A stretch of DNA of 64,000 bases from Microbacterium pseudoresistens. Lineage in GTDB: Bacteria; Actinomycetota; Actinomycetes; Actinomycetales; Microbacteriaceae. The stretch is from the NCBI RefSeq assembly GCF_013409745.1, contig NZ_JACCBH010000001.1, forward strand, positions 496,001 to 560,000, written 5' to 3'. The translations under genes were made by a program, and so were the position numbers. Below, piece by piece: positions 40,337-50,052 of this stretch (position 1 is its first letter; every line of letters starts with the position of its first letter). Below the pieces are notes generated by a model, which saw only the letters and a list, made by a program, of their open reading frames with translations, was not told the origin of the DNA and searched no databases.

Positions 40337-41413
40337 ATGCCCGACACCGTCGTGCGGCGCCGCTGGCCGCGCATCATTCTGACCGTCCTGCTCGCGGTCG
40401 TCGTCCTCGCCGGAGTCCTCGTCGCCACCGTGTTCATCAACGGCGCCATCGTGATGAACAACGCCCTCGGCGCGCAGAAGGAGCACCTGGCGGCACTTCA
40501 GGAGCAGGTGGCGGATCAGCCCGACGGAGTCTTCGCCGATTGGCGGGAGACTCCGATCGCGGATGAGACGCCCTGGAGCGATGTGCAGAGCATCGCCACG
40601 CACAACAGCTACGCGATCGCCCCCGATCTCATCCAGAACGCGGTCCTGCAGATCGCGCGTCCGGGCGAACCGGCGAAGCTCGCGTACAGCCATGATCCGC
40701 TGTGGGATCAGCTCGACCAGGGTGTGCGCAGCGTGGAGCTGGATCTGCGCGTGCACGACGACGGCGCCCTCCGGCTCACCCACGTGCCCGTGCTCGCAAA
40801 CGCGTCGAACGCTCCCGACTTCCGCCTCGCGCTGGAGGAGATCGCCCTCTGGTCGGACAGCCATCCCGGACATCTGCCGATCACGATCCTCGTGGAGTTC
40901 AAGAGCGACTACGCCTTCCTCGACCCGACGCTCACGGAATGGGACGACGACGGTCTCGGACTCGTCGATGACGCGATCCAGGAGAACCTCGGCGATGCGC
41001 TGTTCTCCCCTGCCGAGCTCGACGGCAACGACTGGCCGGTCGTCGGCGATCTGCGCGACCGGGTGATGGTCATCATGCATCCCGGACCCCTCGCGCCCGT
41101 GTACGGCACGTCTGGCGAGGTGGATCGGACGATGTTCCTCGCCTCGCAGGACACCGCCAAGGCGGGCATGCCGTTCGTCGTACACAACGCCCCGGACCCG
41201 CGCACGATCATGCAGCTGCGCCAGGGCGGCCTCATCGTGCGTACGCGTGCGGATGCGGATCTGAGCACCGATCCGGCCGAACGCGACCGGGCGCTCGCGA
41301 GCGGGGCGCAGGTGATCTCCACCGACTTCCCCGCTCCGAAGGAACAATCCGACACTGGCTACACCGTGAGCTTCCCGGACGGAGACCTGAACCGCGTCAT
41401 CCCCGGTGGGTGA
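40337..41413 (+). CDS. Membrane-anchored PI-PLC-like phosphodiesterase
   Basis: 358 residues. An N-terminal membrane helix ([20 protein letters not shown]) anchors an extracellular catalytic domain. The first catalytic His is in SIATHNSYA (~95), and the acid/second His are in [11 protein letters not shown] and LRLTHVPV (~140), as in the Ca2+-dependent phosphoinositide-specific phospholipase C family. Later stretches include [17 protein letters not shown] and [10 protein letters not shown]. It probably cleaves a phosphodiester in phosphatidylinositol-type lipids, common in actinobacteria. It stands alone between the toxin remnant and the aminotransferase. Confidence 0.82.
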   Translation: MPDTVVRRRWPRIILTVLLAVVVLAGVLVATVFINGAIVMNNALGAQKEHLAALQEQVADQPDGVFADWRETPIADETPWSDVQSIATHNSYAIAPDLIQNAVLQIARPGEPAKLAYSHDPLWDQLDQGVRSVELDLRVHDDGALRLTHVPVLANASNAPDFRLALEEIALWSDSHPGHLPITILVEFKSDYAFLDPTLTEWDDDGLGLVDDAIQENLGDALFSPAELDGNDWPVVGDLRDRVMVIMHPGPLAPVYGTSGEVDRTMFLASQDTAKAGMPFVVHNAPDPRTIMQLRQGGLIVRTRADADLSTDPAERDRALASGAQVISTDFPAPKEQSDTGYTVSFPDGDLNRVIPGG

Positions 41414-41451
41414 CCGTTCGGCGCGCACCGCGCCCGGGTAGGCTCGGTGGC

Positions 41452-42651
41452 GTGACCGAACGCGCCCCCCTCTCCCGCAAGCTCTCCGCGATCGCCGAAT
41501 CTGCGACCCTCAAGGTCGATGCCAAGGCCAAGGCCCTGAAAGCCGAGGGCAAGCCCGTCATCTCCTATGCGGCGGGCGAGCCCGATTTCGCGACCCCGTC
41601 GTTCATCGTGGACGCCGCCGCCGAAGCCCTCGCCGATCCGGCGAACTACCGCTACACGCCCGCGGCCGGACTCCCCGTGCTGCGCGAGGCGGTCGCGGCC
41701 AAGATCCTGCGCGATTCGGGGCTGGAGGTCTCCCCCTCGCAGGTGATCGTCACCAACGGCGGTAAGCAGGGCGTGTACCAGGCGTTCCAGACCGTGGTGA
41801 ACCCCGGCGACGAGGTACTCCTGCCCGCGCCGTACTGGACGACGTACCCCGAGGCGATCCGTCTGGCCGACGGCGTGCCCGTCGAGGTCTTCGCCGGCGC
41901 CGACCAGGACTACAAGGTCACGGTCGAGCAGCTCGAAGCCGCGCGCACCGAACGCACGACGGTGCTCGTGTTCGTCTCGCCCTCCAACCCCACCGGCGCC
42001 GTCTACACCGCCGAGGAGACGAGGGCGATCGGCGAGTGGGCCGTGGAGCACGGCATCTGGATCATCTCCGACGAGATCTACCAGAACCTCACCTACGAGG
42101 GGGCCACGGCCACCTCCATCGTCGAGGCTGTGCCCGAGGCCGCGAACCAGACCCTGCTGGTCAACGGCGTCGCCAAGACCTACGCGATGACCGGCTGGCG
42201 CGTGGGCTGGATGGTGGGACCTGCGGATGCGATCACGCTCGCGGGCAACCTGCAGTCGCACCTGAGCAGCAACGTCAACAACATCGCGCAGCGCGCCGCC
42301 GCCGCCGCCCTCAACGGCCCGCAGACCGAGGCGGAGCAGTTCCGTGAGGCGTTCGATCGCCGCCGGCGACTGATCGTGTCGGAGCTGTCGAAGATCGACG
42401 GGCTGGTCGTGCCGAATCCGCACGGGGCGTTCTACGCGTACCCGGATGTGCGCGGTCTGCTCAACCGCGAGTGGCGGGGCGTGACGCCCACGACGTCGCT
42501 CGAGCTGGCCGACCTCATCCTCGACGAGGCCGAGGTCGCGGTCGTCCCCGGCGAGGCGTTCGGCCCGTCCGGCTACCTGCGCCTGTCGTACGCCCTCGGC
42601 GACGACGCCCTGCTCGAAGGCGTCCGGCGCCTCCAGCAGCTCTTCTCCTGA
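41452..42651 (+). CDS. aspC: Aspartate-type aminotransferase (class I/II PLP)
   Basis: 399 residues from GTG 41452 ([20 protein letters not shown]). Class-I features: [26 protein letters not shown], the cofactor Asp in [10 protein letters not shown], and the Schiff-base Lys in [15 protein letters not shown]. This is the Iβ-type AspAT found in actinobacteria. It interconverts aspartate/oxaloacetate and glutamate/2-oxoglutarate. The longer in-frame ATG (41410) overlaps the previous gene and lacks a ribosome site. Confidence 0.93.
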   Translation: MTERAPLSRKLSAIAESATLKVDAKAKALKAEGKPVISYAAGEPDFATPSFIVDAAAEALADPANYRYTPAAGLPVLREAVAAKILRDSGLEVSPSQVIVTNGGKQGVYQAFQTVVNPGDEVLLPAPYWTTYPEAIRLADGVPVEVFAGADQDYKVTVEQLEAARTERTTVLVFVSPSNPTGAVYTAEETRAIGEWAVEHGIWIISDEIYQNLTYEGATATSIVEAVPEAANQTLLVNGVAKTYAMTGWRVGWMVGPADAITLAGNLQSHLSSNVNNIAQRAAAAALNGPQTEAEQFREAFDRRRRLIVSELSKIDGLVVPNPHGAFYAYPDVRGLLNREWRGVTPTTSLELADLILDEAEVAVVPGEAFGPSGYLRLSYALGDDALLEGVRRLQQLFS

Positions 42652-42711
42652 CGGCGGAGGCGGCGGCTGCGGGATCGGCGGCCCGGGATCGGCGGCCCGG
42701 ACTCCGCGCGG

Positions 42712-43848
42712 CTACAGGTCGACGCCGACGAGCACGGGTTCGGGCTGCAGCAGCAGACCGAACTCGGCGTGCACGCGGCTCTGGATGAACCGGGCGAGCT
42801 CGGCGATCTCGCCCGCGGTCGCACCGCCCCGGTTCGTGAGAGCGAGTGCATGCTTCGTCGACACGCCCGCCCGCGACTGCGGCAGTGTGAACCCGCGGCG
42901 GATGCCGGCGTTCTCGATGAGCCAGGCCGCGCTCACCTTGACGTCGGAGCTCTCCTGTCGCGGCGGCGGCACCTGCCCGTCGTAGACCTCGAGCGGGATG
43001 ACGGTCACGGCGTCGAGGTCGGGGGCCACGGGCCAGCGCGGGCACTGCGCGGGCAGAGCCCTGGCCACCGACTCCGAGACGATCGCGTTCTGGAAGAACG
43101 ACCCGGCGCTGCGCGTATCGGGATCGGCGGCGTCGAGGACCATGCCCTTCGCCGCACGCGTGGCCAGGATGCGTTCGCGCACCCAGTCCAGCGGCACGGG
43201 GCCGTCGTGATCGAGCTCGAGCGCGCGGCGCAGCTGCTCGCCGCGCACGATGCGGCCCTGCTCGCCGACCTCGGCGAGATCCAGCGTCACCGAGAGGATC
43301 ACGGCACGACGCTGCGGCACCGACCCGTAATGGTGCTTGAGCACCGAGGTGCGGAAGCCCAGCCCGAGCTCGGCGGCCGGAACGGTCGTGACCTCGCCGG
43401 TGGACTCATCCACGAGCTCGACCTCGACAAGGGTCTCTTGGATCTCCTGCCCGTATGCTCCGACGTTCTGCACGGGCGCCGCACCGACCGTGCCGGGGAT
43501 ACCCGACATCGCCTCGATGCCCGCCAACCCTTCGGCCACGGTGTAGGCGACCAGCGCATCCCAGTCGTGCCCGGCCTGCACCCGTACCCGGACTCTGCCG
43601 GGATGCGGGGAGGGGAGGCGCTCGATGCCCGAGGTGCGGATGCGGATGACCGTGCCCTCGAAGGTCAGATCGCCCGCGAAGAGGTTGGACCCGCCGCCGA
43701 GCACGAACCAGTCCTCGCCCGCGGCCCAGACCTCGCGCAGGGCGGCGACGAGCTCGTCGCCCGTGGCCGCGTCAACCATCCGCTCGGGAGCAGCGCCGGT
43801 CTGCAGCGTGGTCAGCTCGGCGAGCCGGATCGGAGGGATCTCCGACAT
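42712..43848 (-). CDS. murB: UDP-N-acetylmuramate dehydrogenase
   Basis: 378 residues. FAD-binding N-terminal part with WFVLGGGSNLFAGDLTFEGT, then AMSGIPGTVGAAPVQNVGAY, and the catalytic Ser in GSFFQNAIVSE (~235). It reduces UDP-GlcNAc-enolpyruvate to UDP-MurNAc, the second committed step of peptidoglycan synthesis. It follows the MaoC-like gene by one base, the same order as in related actinobacteria. Confidence 0.96.
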   Translation of the reverse strand: MSEIPPIRLAELTTLQTGAAPERMVDAATGDELVAALREVWAAGEDWFVLGGGSNLFAGDLTFEGTVIRIRTSGIERLPSPHPGRVRVRVQAGHDWDALVAYTVAEGLAGIEAMSGIPGTVGAAPVQNVGAYGQEIQETLVEVELVDESTGEVTTVPAAELGLGFRTSVLKHHYGSVPQRRAVILSVTLDLAEVGEQGRIVRGEQLRRALELDHDGPVPLDWVRERILATRAAKGMVLDAADPDTRSAGSFFQNAIVSESVARALPAQCPRWPVAPDLDAVTVIPLEVYDGQVPPPRQESSDVKVSAAWLIENAGIRRGFTLPQSRAGVSTKHALALTNRGGATAGEIAELARFIQSRVHAEFGLLLQPEPVLVGVDL

Positions 43849-43849
43849 G

Positions 43850-44260
43850 TCAGATGCTGTCCGCGGCGACGCGCAGCTGCGCCTTGACGAGCACCGTCGT
43901 CTCGCCGTGCTTCACGGTCAGGTCGAATCTGACAGCCTCGTCGTCGACGGCGCCAACGGTCGCGGTGATCGCCAGCTCCGCGCCGTCGACCGGGTCGACG
44001 ACCACGGGCCGGGCAAAGCGCACGCCGTAGTCGAGCACCCGCGCCGTGGCGGGCAGGGCCGCGGTGATCACGGAGGCGCCGATCCCCATCGTGAGCATCC
44101 CGTGCGCCAGCACTCCCGGAAGACCGACGGACGCGGCGACGTCGTCGCGGTAGTGGATCGGGTTGAAGTCGCCGGAGGCCCCGGCGTATCGCACGAGTGA
44201 TTCGCGCGTCACGTGCACGGTGCGTTCGGCGACGACGGCGCCCTTCTCGTACGCGCTCAT
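43850..44260 (-). CDS. MaoC-like hot-dog dehydratase subunit
   Basis: 136 residues. The R-hydratase signature includes YAGASGDFNPIHYRDDVAAS and GLPGVLAHGMLTMG with the catalytic Asp and His. Such subunits act with an FAS1-type partner as (3R)-hydroxyacyl-ACP dehydratase (HadB in mycobacteria). Start at ATG overlapping the partner's stop (ATGA). Immediately followed by murB. Confidence 0.9.
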   Translation of the reverse strand: MSAYEKGAVVAERTVHVTRESLVRYAGASGDFNPIHYRDDVAASVGLPGVLAHGMLTMGIGASVITAALPATARVLDYGVRFARPVVVDPVDGAELAITATVGAVDDEAVRFDLTVKHGETTVLVKAQLRVAADSI

Positions 44261-44706
44261 GCGTCGTCCTCTCCGATGAGCAATACGGAGGTGGCCGTGA
44301 CGACCGGTGCTCCCGATGCGTCGACGATCGCGGCTTCGCTGGTCACGCGCGATGCTGCCCCCATTGCGCGGATGCCGGTGACCCGCAACGTCGCGGTGAG
44401 CTCGTCGCCAGCGACGATCGGGCGGGTGTAGTCGAAGCCCTGCTCTGCGTGGATGGTGCGCGAGAGCACGATGCCCGCATCGGGGTCGCCCAGCAGCTGC
44501 TGCAGAGTGAGGTCCTGGATGACCATGGCGAAGGTGGGTGGCGCGACGACGTCGGCGAAGCCGAGCGCCTGGGCCGCGGCGACATCGTGGTGCTGAGCCG
44601 CGTCGGCGAAGACGGCCCGGGCGAACTCGCGCACCTTCTCCCGTCCGACGAGGTAGGGGGAGGTCGGCGCGAACACGCGGTCGACGAGATCGGGGTTCAC
44701 AGGCAC
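44257..44706 (-). CDS. FAS1-like (HadA-type) hot-dog dehydratase subunit
   Basis: 149 residues starting MPVNPDLVDRVFAPTSPYLV. The fold includes GREKVREFARAVFAD, VAPPTFAMVI and EQGFDYTRPIVAGDELTATL, typical of the N-terminal MaoC-like dehydratase family without the catalytic Asp/His pair. It is expected to pair with the following MaoC protein in fatty-acid elongation. First gene of a had-had-murB operon. Confidence 0.9.
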   Translation of the reverse strand: MPVNPDLVDRVFAPTSPYLVGREKVREFARAVFADAAQHHDVAAAQALGFADVVAPPTFAMVIQDLTLQQLLGDPDAGIVLSRTIHAEQGFDYTRPIVAGDELTATLRVTGIRAMGAASRVTSEAAIVDASGAPVVTATSVLLIGEDDA

Positions 44707-44745
44707 GCCTTCGATCCTACCGATGATGGCCCCGCCGACGATGCC

Positions 44746-45537
44746 CTAGCGGCGACCGCGGATCGCCTTGAACGCCATCTGCACACCGATGACGACCAGG
44801 TACGCGGCGAAGAGCATGTTCCCGACGAACGGATCCACGAACCCCGCGAGCCATGCGCCGAGCGCCGTCGTCGTGCACGCGGAGAGTCCGATGATTGCTG
44901 CGGCGACGAGGTCGACGTTGCGATGACGCAGGTTTCCGATCGTGCCCGACACGGCGGTGGGGATCATCATCAGCAGAGAGGTGCCTTTGGCCACGAGGTC
45001 GCTCGTGCCGAACAGCAGCACGAGCGCGGGCACGACGACCACGCCGCCGCCGACGCCGATGAGCCCGGCGAGCACACCCGTGCACAGGCCGAGAACCACC
45101 AGCATGGGCCCGGTGACCCAGGTGAGGTGCAGCTCGGAATCACGCGAGGGGATCACGAGGAACAAGCCCACGATCACCACGACGAGGAAGGCAACGAAGA
45201 ACCATCGCAAGGCCGTCTGCGAGACCCGGGGCAGCAGGCGTGTGCCGATCTGGGCGCCCACGACGGATCCGGCGGCGAGGATGAGGGCGGGGATCCAGGC
45301 GACCGAGCCCGACAGCGCGTAGGAGATGACGCCGACGCTCGCCGTCGGCACGATGGCCGCGAGCGATGTTCCTGCCGCGAGGCGCTGATCGAAGTTCAGC
45401 AGGAGCACGAGGAGGGGCACGATGACCGTGCCGCCGCCGACGCCGAAGAGTCCGGAGAGAAGGCCGGCGGCGAGGCCGATGCCGACGAACGAGAAGGTGG
45501 CGCGCGGTCCGCGCATCCGTTCGACGACGTCTCCCAC
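44746..45537 (-). CDS. TSUP-family permease (TauE/SafE-like)
   Basis: 263 residues from GTG 45537, chosen for the GGGGAG ribosome site; the ORF runs open further upstream. Two homologous halves, each with the Gly-rich membrane motif: GLLSGLFGVGGGTVIVPLLV near the start and GVLAGLIGVGGGVVVVPALV near the middle. About eight helices. Family members export or take up sulfite, sulfonates or other organic anions; the substrate is not visible. Confidence 0.9.
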   Translation of the reverse strand: MGDVVERMRGPRATFSFVGIGLAAGLLSGLFGVGGGTVIVPLLVLLLNFDQRLAAGTSLAAIVPTASVGVISYALSGSVAWIPALILAAGSVVGAQIGTRLLPRVSQTALRWFFVAFLVVVIVGLFLVIPSRDSELHLTWVTGPMLVVLGLCTGVLAGLIGVGGGVVVVPALVLLFGTSDLVAKGTSLLMMIPTAVSGTIGNLRHRNVDLVAAAIIGLSACTTTALGAWLAGFVDPFVGNMLFAAYLVVIGVQMAFKAIRGRR

Positions 45538-45681
45538 GGCATTCTCCCCTCGTCGCGCTCGGTCGATGCGCAACGAGAATCCACATTAGTCCTCCCCGGG
45601 CCCGGTCCCGCCGCCGGCGGAGCACGGGGCCCGGGGAGGATCAGTTCGCGCTATTACGCGGAGCAGATCACTCTGTGCGCA

Positions 45682-46329
45682 TCACGCAGAGGCGATCTTC
45701 TTCGCATCGTCGGCGTTGAGCGCGCGGAACGCGATGGCCGCCACGATCGCACCCACTACGGGGGCGACGATGTACAGCCACAGCGCGCTCCAGTCGAACT
45801 GACCGCTGATCGACAGACCCAGGGCCACGGCGGGGTTGAATCCGCCGCCCGAGATCGAGCCGACCGCGACGGCGCCGACGAACACGGTGCCACCGATGGC
45901 GAGGCCGTAGAACGAGTTGCCCGCGGTGTCCTTCGACGTGGCGGTGTTGAGCACGACCCAGACCAGCGCGAGAGTGAACAGCGCCTCAGCGAGGAAGGCC
46001 GGGCCCACCTCGATCTTGGTCGCCTCGGTGGCCGCGGGCCAGAAGGCGAAGCTGACGAGGGCCGCGAGAGCGCCACCGACGAACTGCGCCACGATGTACG
46101 CGATCAGGTCGGCCACGCTGAGACCGCCGCGCAGGAACACGCCGACCGAGACGGCGGGGTTCAGGTGCGCACCGGAGATGTGACCCGTCGCGAACACGAG
46201 CACGGCCAGGGCGAGGCCGATCGCGAGGGGGGTGAGGGGGCTGCCGCTGTTGACGGCGCCGATGATGCTGAGAACGAAGAGGAACGTGGCGAGCGCTTCA
46301 GCGACTGCCTTCCGTACCGTACCCGTCAT
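45682..46329 (-). CDS. Aquaporin (AqpZ/GlpF family)
   Basis: 215 residues from ATG 46329. Six membrane helices and two NPA loops: HLNPAVSVG (~65) and GFNPAVALG (~165). Residues near the second loop (GSISGGGFNPAVAL) suggest a water channel rather than a glycerol channel, but the filter was not checked by alignment. It is monocistronic. It is separated from the next gene by about 145 bases in which I see no other feature. Confidence 0.92.
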   Translation of the reverse strand: MTGTVRKAVAEALATFLFVLSIIGAVNSGSPLTPLAIGLALAVLVFATGHISGAHLNPAVSVGVFLRGGLSVADLIAYIVAQFVGGALAALVSFAFWPAATEATKIEVGPAFLAEALFTLALVWVVLNTATSKDTAGNSFYGLAIGGTVFVGAVAVGSISGGGFNPAVALGLSISGQFDWSALWLYIVAPVVGAIVAAIAFRALNADDAKKIASA

Positions 46330-46475
46330 TGGTATTGCCTTTCTCGTCTTCGAACCGCCGCGCAGGCGCGCGACATGACCGGGCACCTGCGCGCGGCAAA
46401 CTGAGGATATCGGAGTTGCACCCGCTGCATCGTTGATCGGGCAGAAGTGTGGAGAAGCGTGTCGGGAACGCCTGA

Positions 46476-47288
46476 TCAGGCCTCGACCGGGTTGTCGGGG
46501 TCTGCGCTGTACTGCGACCAGGATCCGACGTAGAGCGGGGCTTCGATGCCGATCGTCGCGAGGGCGAAGACCGTGCCGGCCGCGGCAACTCCGCCGCCGC
46601 AGTAGGCGCCGACCGGAGTGTCCCGCGAGACGCCGAGTTCGCCGGCCCAGTCCTCCAGCTCCGAGGCCGCTCGCAGCCGGCCGTCGACGAACAGCTCCTC
46701 GCCGGGGGCACTCACCGCGCCGGGTATATGCCCCTTGGCGTGCGCGGATGCGGGACGCGCATCCAGCAGCACGCCTGTGTGGCCGATCTCGGCAGTGTCG
46801 GTCGCGTCGATCGCGCGTGGGACCGGGGCGATGCCGACCGTGTCAGCGGACTCCGAGGTGGCAACGTTCTCGCCGCGCGCGCTCTCTGCTGACTGGCGGA
46901 CCCGCCATGCGTCGGCCCCGCCGTCGAGCAGGCGCACATCGTGCACGCCCGCGTCGCGCAGCACGAACCAGGCGCGCGCCGCGGCCTTCGCGTCTTCGGG
47001 CGTGGCTGCGTATACGACCACGGGGGTGTCGATCTCGATCTCGGCATCGGCGAGGGTCGCGGCCAGCCGTGCCGAGTCGGGCAGCGGGAACACCCCGTGC
47101 TCACGGCTGCGCGGGCCCGCGAGCACCCCGTTGTCGAGGCTCGCGCGCAGGGCGCCCTCGACGGTCGTCGTCCAGATCCGCTCCGGGGCGGTGAAGCGCG
47201 CCTCGACGAAGCGCGCACCAGCGGGGATCGGGTCATCCGCACCGATCAACAGAGAGCGGCGGGCATCGACGATCGTGTTCTCGGTCAT
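46476..47288 (-). CDS. sseA: Thiosulfate/3-mercaptopyruvate sulfurtransferase (two-domain rhodanese)
   Basis: 270 residues from ATG 47288. Two rhodanese domains; the second has DARPASAHAKGHIPGAV and the active-site Cys in VGAYCGGGVAAAGT. The loop CGGGV(A) is closer to 3-mercaptopyruvate enzymes (CGxGxxA) than to CRxGxxR thiosulfate enzymes. It transfers sulfane sulfur to an acceptor such as cyanide or thioredoxin. It stands alone after the TDT transporter gene. Confidence 0.9.
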   Translation of the reverse strand: MTENTIVDARRSLLIGADDPIPAGARFVEARFTAPERIWTTTVEGALRASLDNGVLAGPRSREHGVFPLPDSARLAATLADAEIEIDTPVVVYAATPEDAKAAARAWFVLRDAGVHDVRLLDGGADAWRVRQSAESARGENVATSESADTVGIAPVPRAIDATDTAEIGHTGVLLDARPASAHAKGHIPGAVSAPGEELFVDGRLRAASELEDWAGELGVSRDTPVGAYCGGGVAAAGTVFALATIGIEAPLYVGSWSQYSADPDNPVEA

Positions 47289-47342
47289 GCAGAGAGGGTA
47301 CGACGCGGATGCCGCCATCGCGCATCGCGATGACTCACAACG

Positions 47343-48464
47343 TCAAGAGGCGTTCGCCGCGGATGCTTCGGCGGGTGTGCGACGCGGCGCACGGAGCACG
47401 GTGCGCCAGAGGTTGACGAGCATCGCGATGAAGGTCGCCGTCCACACGGCGAGGGCCACCCAACTCTCCACGTAGCCGATGGCGTGCACGATCGGCAGCC
47501 GATCGACTTCGCCGAGGAACTGCGAGCCGACGCCGTACATGCCGAGGGGGAAGACGATGCTCCACAGCGTCGCCTCGTAGCGGAACGGGATGCGGTGGCG
47601 CACGTGACGCCACCAGCCGGCCATGACCAGCGGCGGGATGAGCCAGGTGCCGAACGCCCAGAAGAACACAGCGGCGCCGGCGATGAGGCCGCGGGTCGCA
47701 TCCGCCATCGGCGCATCCGCCATCTCGACGATGCGCGCGCCGGCAACGACGGTGATGGCGGTCGCGCCCATCGCGACCCAGTACGGCGGGGTCAGGTCTT
47801 CGGGCCGGAAGGGCACCGTGAGCATCCGCACGCCGACGAAGACGCCGACGGCGCAGTACAAGAACGTGCCGACGGACCAGGAGAACACCGCGAGCAGCGC
47901 GAGCGCGAAGCGCCACGGCGCGAAGTCCTCGACAGCCTCGAGGGTGGCGGCGAGCACGGCGATCGACTGGCTCGCGACCGACCAGATGAACCAGGTGCCG
48001 TTGGCCGTGGTGATCGGCTGCACGCGACGCTCGCCCAGCACGGCCGTCCACGGCACGGTGTAGCCGAAGACGAGCCAGGCGATCGCGGCGACAGCGAGCA
48101 GGGCGACGGCGACGCCGTGCAGGTCGCTGTCTTGGCTGATCCTGCTGCCGAGCACGCAGGTGGCGGCGACGAATGTGAAGAACCCGAACGCCCGGGCAGG
48201 GTCGGCGAGGTCGTCGGCGATGCGGTGCCGGTGGCGCAGGATGCGGATGACGTTGAGCACGATGAGCACGAGGTAGGCGACGCTCGCGATCACAGCGAGC
48301 GCGATCGACAGCGCCACCCATCCGTTGGTGCGCATGGCGATCGAGACGATGCCGGTGGCCATGACCAGGGCGAAATAGCCGGGCGTGAGCCCTGCGATAG
48401 CCGCATCGACGCGGCCGGCCAGTGTGCCGGGCACGGCTTCGGGAGTCGTCGATGCGATGGCCAC
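47343..48464 (-). CDS. TDT-family transporter (TehA/SLAC1-like)
   Basis: 373 residues from a GTG start. Ten membrane helices are expected. The start GYFALVMATGIVSIAMRTNG is the typical first TDT helix, and the C-terminal region reads PFRYEATLWSIVFPLGMYGV. Family members export sulfite, tellurite or C4-dicarboxylates (Ssu1, TehA, Mae1) or act as anion channels. Its closeness to the sulfurtransferase would fit sulfite/thiosulfate handling, which is inference only. Confidence 0.9.
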   Translation of the reverse strand: MAIASTTPEAVPGTLAGRVDAAIAGLTPGYFALVMATGIVSIAMRTNGWVALSIALAVIASVAYLVLIVLNVIRILRHRHRIADDLADPARAFGFFTFVAATCVLGSRISQDSDLHGVAVALLAVAAIAWLVFGYTVPWTAVLGERRVQPITTANGTWFIWSVASQSIAVLAATLEAVEDFAPWRFALALLAVFSWSVGTFLYCAVGVFVGVRMLTVPFRPEDLTPPYWVAMGATAITVVAGARIVEMADAPMADATRGLIAGAAVFFWAFGTWLIPPLVMAGWWRHVRHRIPFRYEATLWSIVFPLGMYGVGSQFLGEVDRLPIVHAIGYVESWVALAVWTATFIAMLVNLWRTVLRAPRRTPAEASAANAS

Positions 48465-48509
48465 GATCTCAGGGTAGCGGCGGGTCTGCGATGCGCGCGG
48501 GCAGCGCTG

Positions 48510-49841
48510 TCAGACGAACATCACGCGGCGCGGGGCCGGGTCGGCGTAGGCGCGGCCGTGCGGGCTGATCCACCGGATGCTTCCGTCGGGGAGTCTGCCC
48601 GCCGTCCATCGTGCGGGCGGCGGGATATCGGGATGTTTGAGCACGTGATGCCCGTGGCAGAAGTGACTCAGGTTATCGAGGCTGGTCGGCCCGCCCTTGG
48701 CGTGATCGTGATTGTGATCGATCTCGCATCTTGCGGCGGGCATCCGGCATCCGGGGAAACGGCAGTGCTGATCCCTCGCTCTGAGGTGCCGTTTCATCGC
48801 TGCGTTGGGCGAGTACGTGTCGGTGTGGGTGATGGTGCCCTGCTGATCGATGAAGAGCCTCGTCCACCCCGTGTCCATCCCGGCGATTGCCCGGGCGATA
48901 TCAGGGTGCAGCGGGCCGTGCCCGTCGAGCTCTGCCATGCGGTCGTCGAGGCCAGCGAGCGTCGTCGCCGCCACCGTCACCTGCACCCGGCCCTGGATGC
49001 TTCCGAGTCCATTGCCGAGCGCGGCGCTCGGTACCGCGGCGAGCAGGAGGTCGGTGAGCAGATCGGCCCGGATCTGGTCGAGTGTGCGCGGGGCGACGAC
49101 ATCCTCGATCGGCTCGCCCGCTTCCTCGATCGGCTCGCCCGCTTCAAGGAACGCGTCGGGACCCGGCCCTGGATCGTCGGCGCTGTCGGTATGCGCGATC
49201 TGCCGTGCCATCTCAGAGAGCCGGTCGCGGATCGCGATGGCCGCGTATTCGGGAAGGACAGCGGTGAGGAGCGCGAGCCCATCGTCGAGCGAGCGGACGG
49301 TGACCGTGCGTTCGGCCGCCGCTTCGGCGTGACGCTCGTGGACGGCGTCCGGGACGAGGGCCGTCGCGATCTGGCGTGCACGGGCGCGGGTTCGCGATGG
49401 CGATTCCTGCTCGGCGACGGCCAGCGCCGCGGCTTCGTACAGTCCGACGGATTCGGCGGCGGCGACTCCTTCGCGTACAGCATCCCGCACGACCTCTCCC
49501 TCACGAAGCACTTCGCGCGCATGCGCAAGGCTGATCCTGCCTTCGTGGAGCGCGGCGCGGACGGCGGGGAACACGGTGCGCAGGCTCTCGCTCTCCGCGA
49601 ACGCGATGTCGACCGATCCGCGGGCCATACGCGCTTCCGCGGAGTACTCGGCGATCATCGATCGACGGAGGGCATCGCGATGCAGCGGGAACTGACGGAC
49701 ATCGGCCTCGAAAAGATCCCCACGCGCGGCGAGGAGGTCGGCCGCTTCACCCTCCAGCCGAGCGATCTGCCGCCGGACCTCGACCCACCGATCCAGCAGC
49801 ACGAGCTGCGGATCAGTTTCGATGGTCGATACCGTTGTCAT
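48510..49841 (-). CDS. HNH endonuclease with DUF222 (13E12 repeat family)
   Basis: 443 residues. A DUF222 helical domain (~30-290) is followed by an HNH nuclease with a zinc knuckle: RDQHCRFPGCRMPAARCEID, then HNHDHAKGGPTS and SHFCHGHHVLKHP. These genes are multi-copy in Microbacteriaceae and mycobacteria, and their role is poorly known. An EAGEPIE tandem duplication (two copies, 21-bp unit) lies in the linker near residue 235. The start is preceded by an AT-rich stretch with an inverted repeat. Confidence 0.9.
   Translation of the reverse strand: MTTVSTIETDPQLVLLDRWVEVRRQIARLEGEAADLLAARGDLFEADVRQFPLHRDALRRSMIAEYSAEARMARGSVDIAFAESESLRTVFPAVRAALHEGRISLAHAREVLREGEVVRDAVREGVAAAESVGLYEAAALAVAEQESPSRTRARARQIATALVPDAVHERHAEAAAERTVTVRSLDDGLALLTAVLPEYAAIAIRDRLSEMARQIAHTDSADDPGPGPDAFLEAGEPIEEAGEPIEDVVAPRTLDQIRADLLTDLLLAAVPSAALGNGLGSIQGRVQVTVAATTLAGLDDRMAELDGHGPLHPDIARAIAGMDTGWTRLFIDQQGTITHTDTYSPNAAMKRHLRARDQHCRFPGCRMPAARCEIDHNHDHAKGGPTSLDNLSHFCHGHHVLKHPDIPPPARWTAGRLPDGSIRWISPHGRAYADPAPRRVMFV
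49102..49143. repeat. 21-bp tandem repeat, two copies, inside the HNH gene
   Basis: TCCTCGATCGGCTCGCCCGC-T occurs twice in direct tandem, giving two EAGEPIE units in the protein. The frame is kept. It is a site where copy number could vary between strains. Confidence 0.85.
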
Positions 49842-49850
49842 GTGTCTACT

Positions 49851-49871
49851 CTAGTAAATCTGTTCTACTAG
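49851..49871. promoter_or_regulatory. AT-rich inverted repeat upstream of the HNH gene
   Basis: CTAGTA-N9-TACTAG lies 10-30 bases before the ATG on the minus strand, in the most AT-rich stretch nearby. It is a probable promoter/operator. It does not match the LexA box GAAC-N4-GTTC, although GAAC half-sites are present (direct, not inverted). Confidence 0.4.
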
Positions 49872-49918
49872 TTCAAGACCCTCAACCACCCCTGTGAGAA
49901 AGTCCCCGACACACATGA

Positions 49919-49948
49919 CGAAACCCCCGGGTGGAGCCGGGGGTTTCG
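49919..49948. terminator. Hairpin between tRNA-Met and the HNH gene
   Basis: CGAAACCCCCGG / CCGGGGGTTTCG, a 12-bp perfect stem with a six-base loop, just past the 3' end of tRNA-Met. It should end the tRNA transcript. Confidence 0.85.
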
Positions 49949-49950
49949 AG

Positions 49951-50024
49951 TAGCAGGAGCGGGGCTTGAACCCGCGACCTCACGATTATGAGTCGTGCGC
50001 TCTCACCAACTGAGCTACCCTGCC
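49951..50024 (-). tRNA. tRNA-Met (CAT), elongator type
   Basis: 74 bases. Acceptor GGCAGGG with TCCTGCT, D-arm TAGCTCAGTTGGTGAGAGC, anticodon stem CACGA/TCGTG with loop CTCATAA, T-arm GCGGGTTCAAGCCCCGC. It lacks the three G-C pairs of initiator tRNA, so it is elongator Met; tRNA-Ile2 (lysidine) cannot be fully excluded. Confidence 0.93.
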
Positions 50025-50052
50025 GCAAGGCATACTGTGAAGAATGCGTGCG

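Noticed and set aside
47484..49871. Long plus-strand open frame opposite the TDT and HNH genes
   Set aside because: Composition is that of antisense GC-rich sequence; both minus-strand proteins are recognisable.
49866..49874. LexA box upstream of the HNH gene
   Set aside because: GAAC half-sites are in direct, not inverted, orientation and spacing does not fit GAAC-N4-GTTC.
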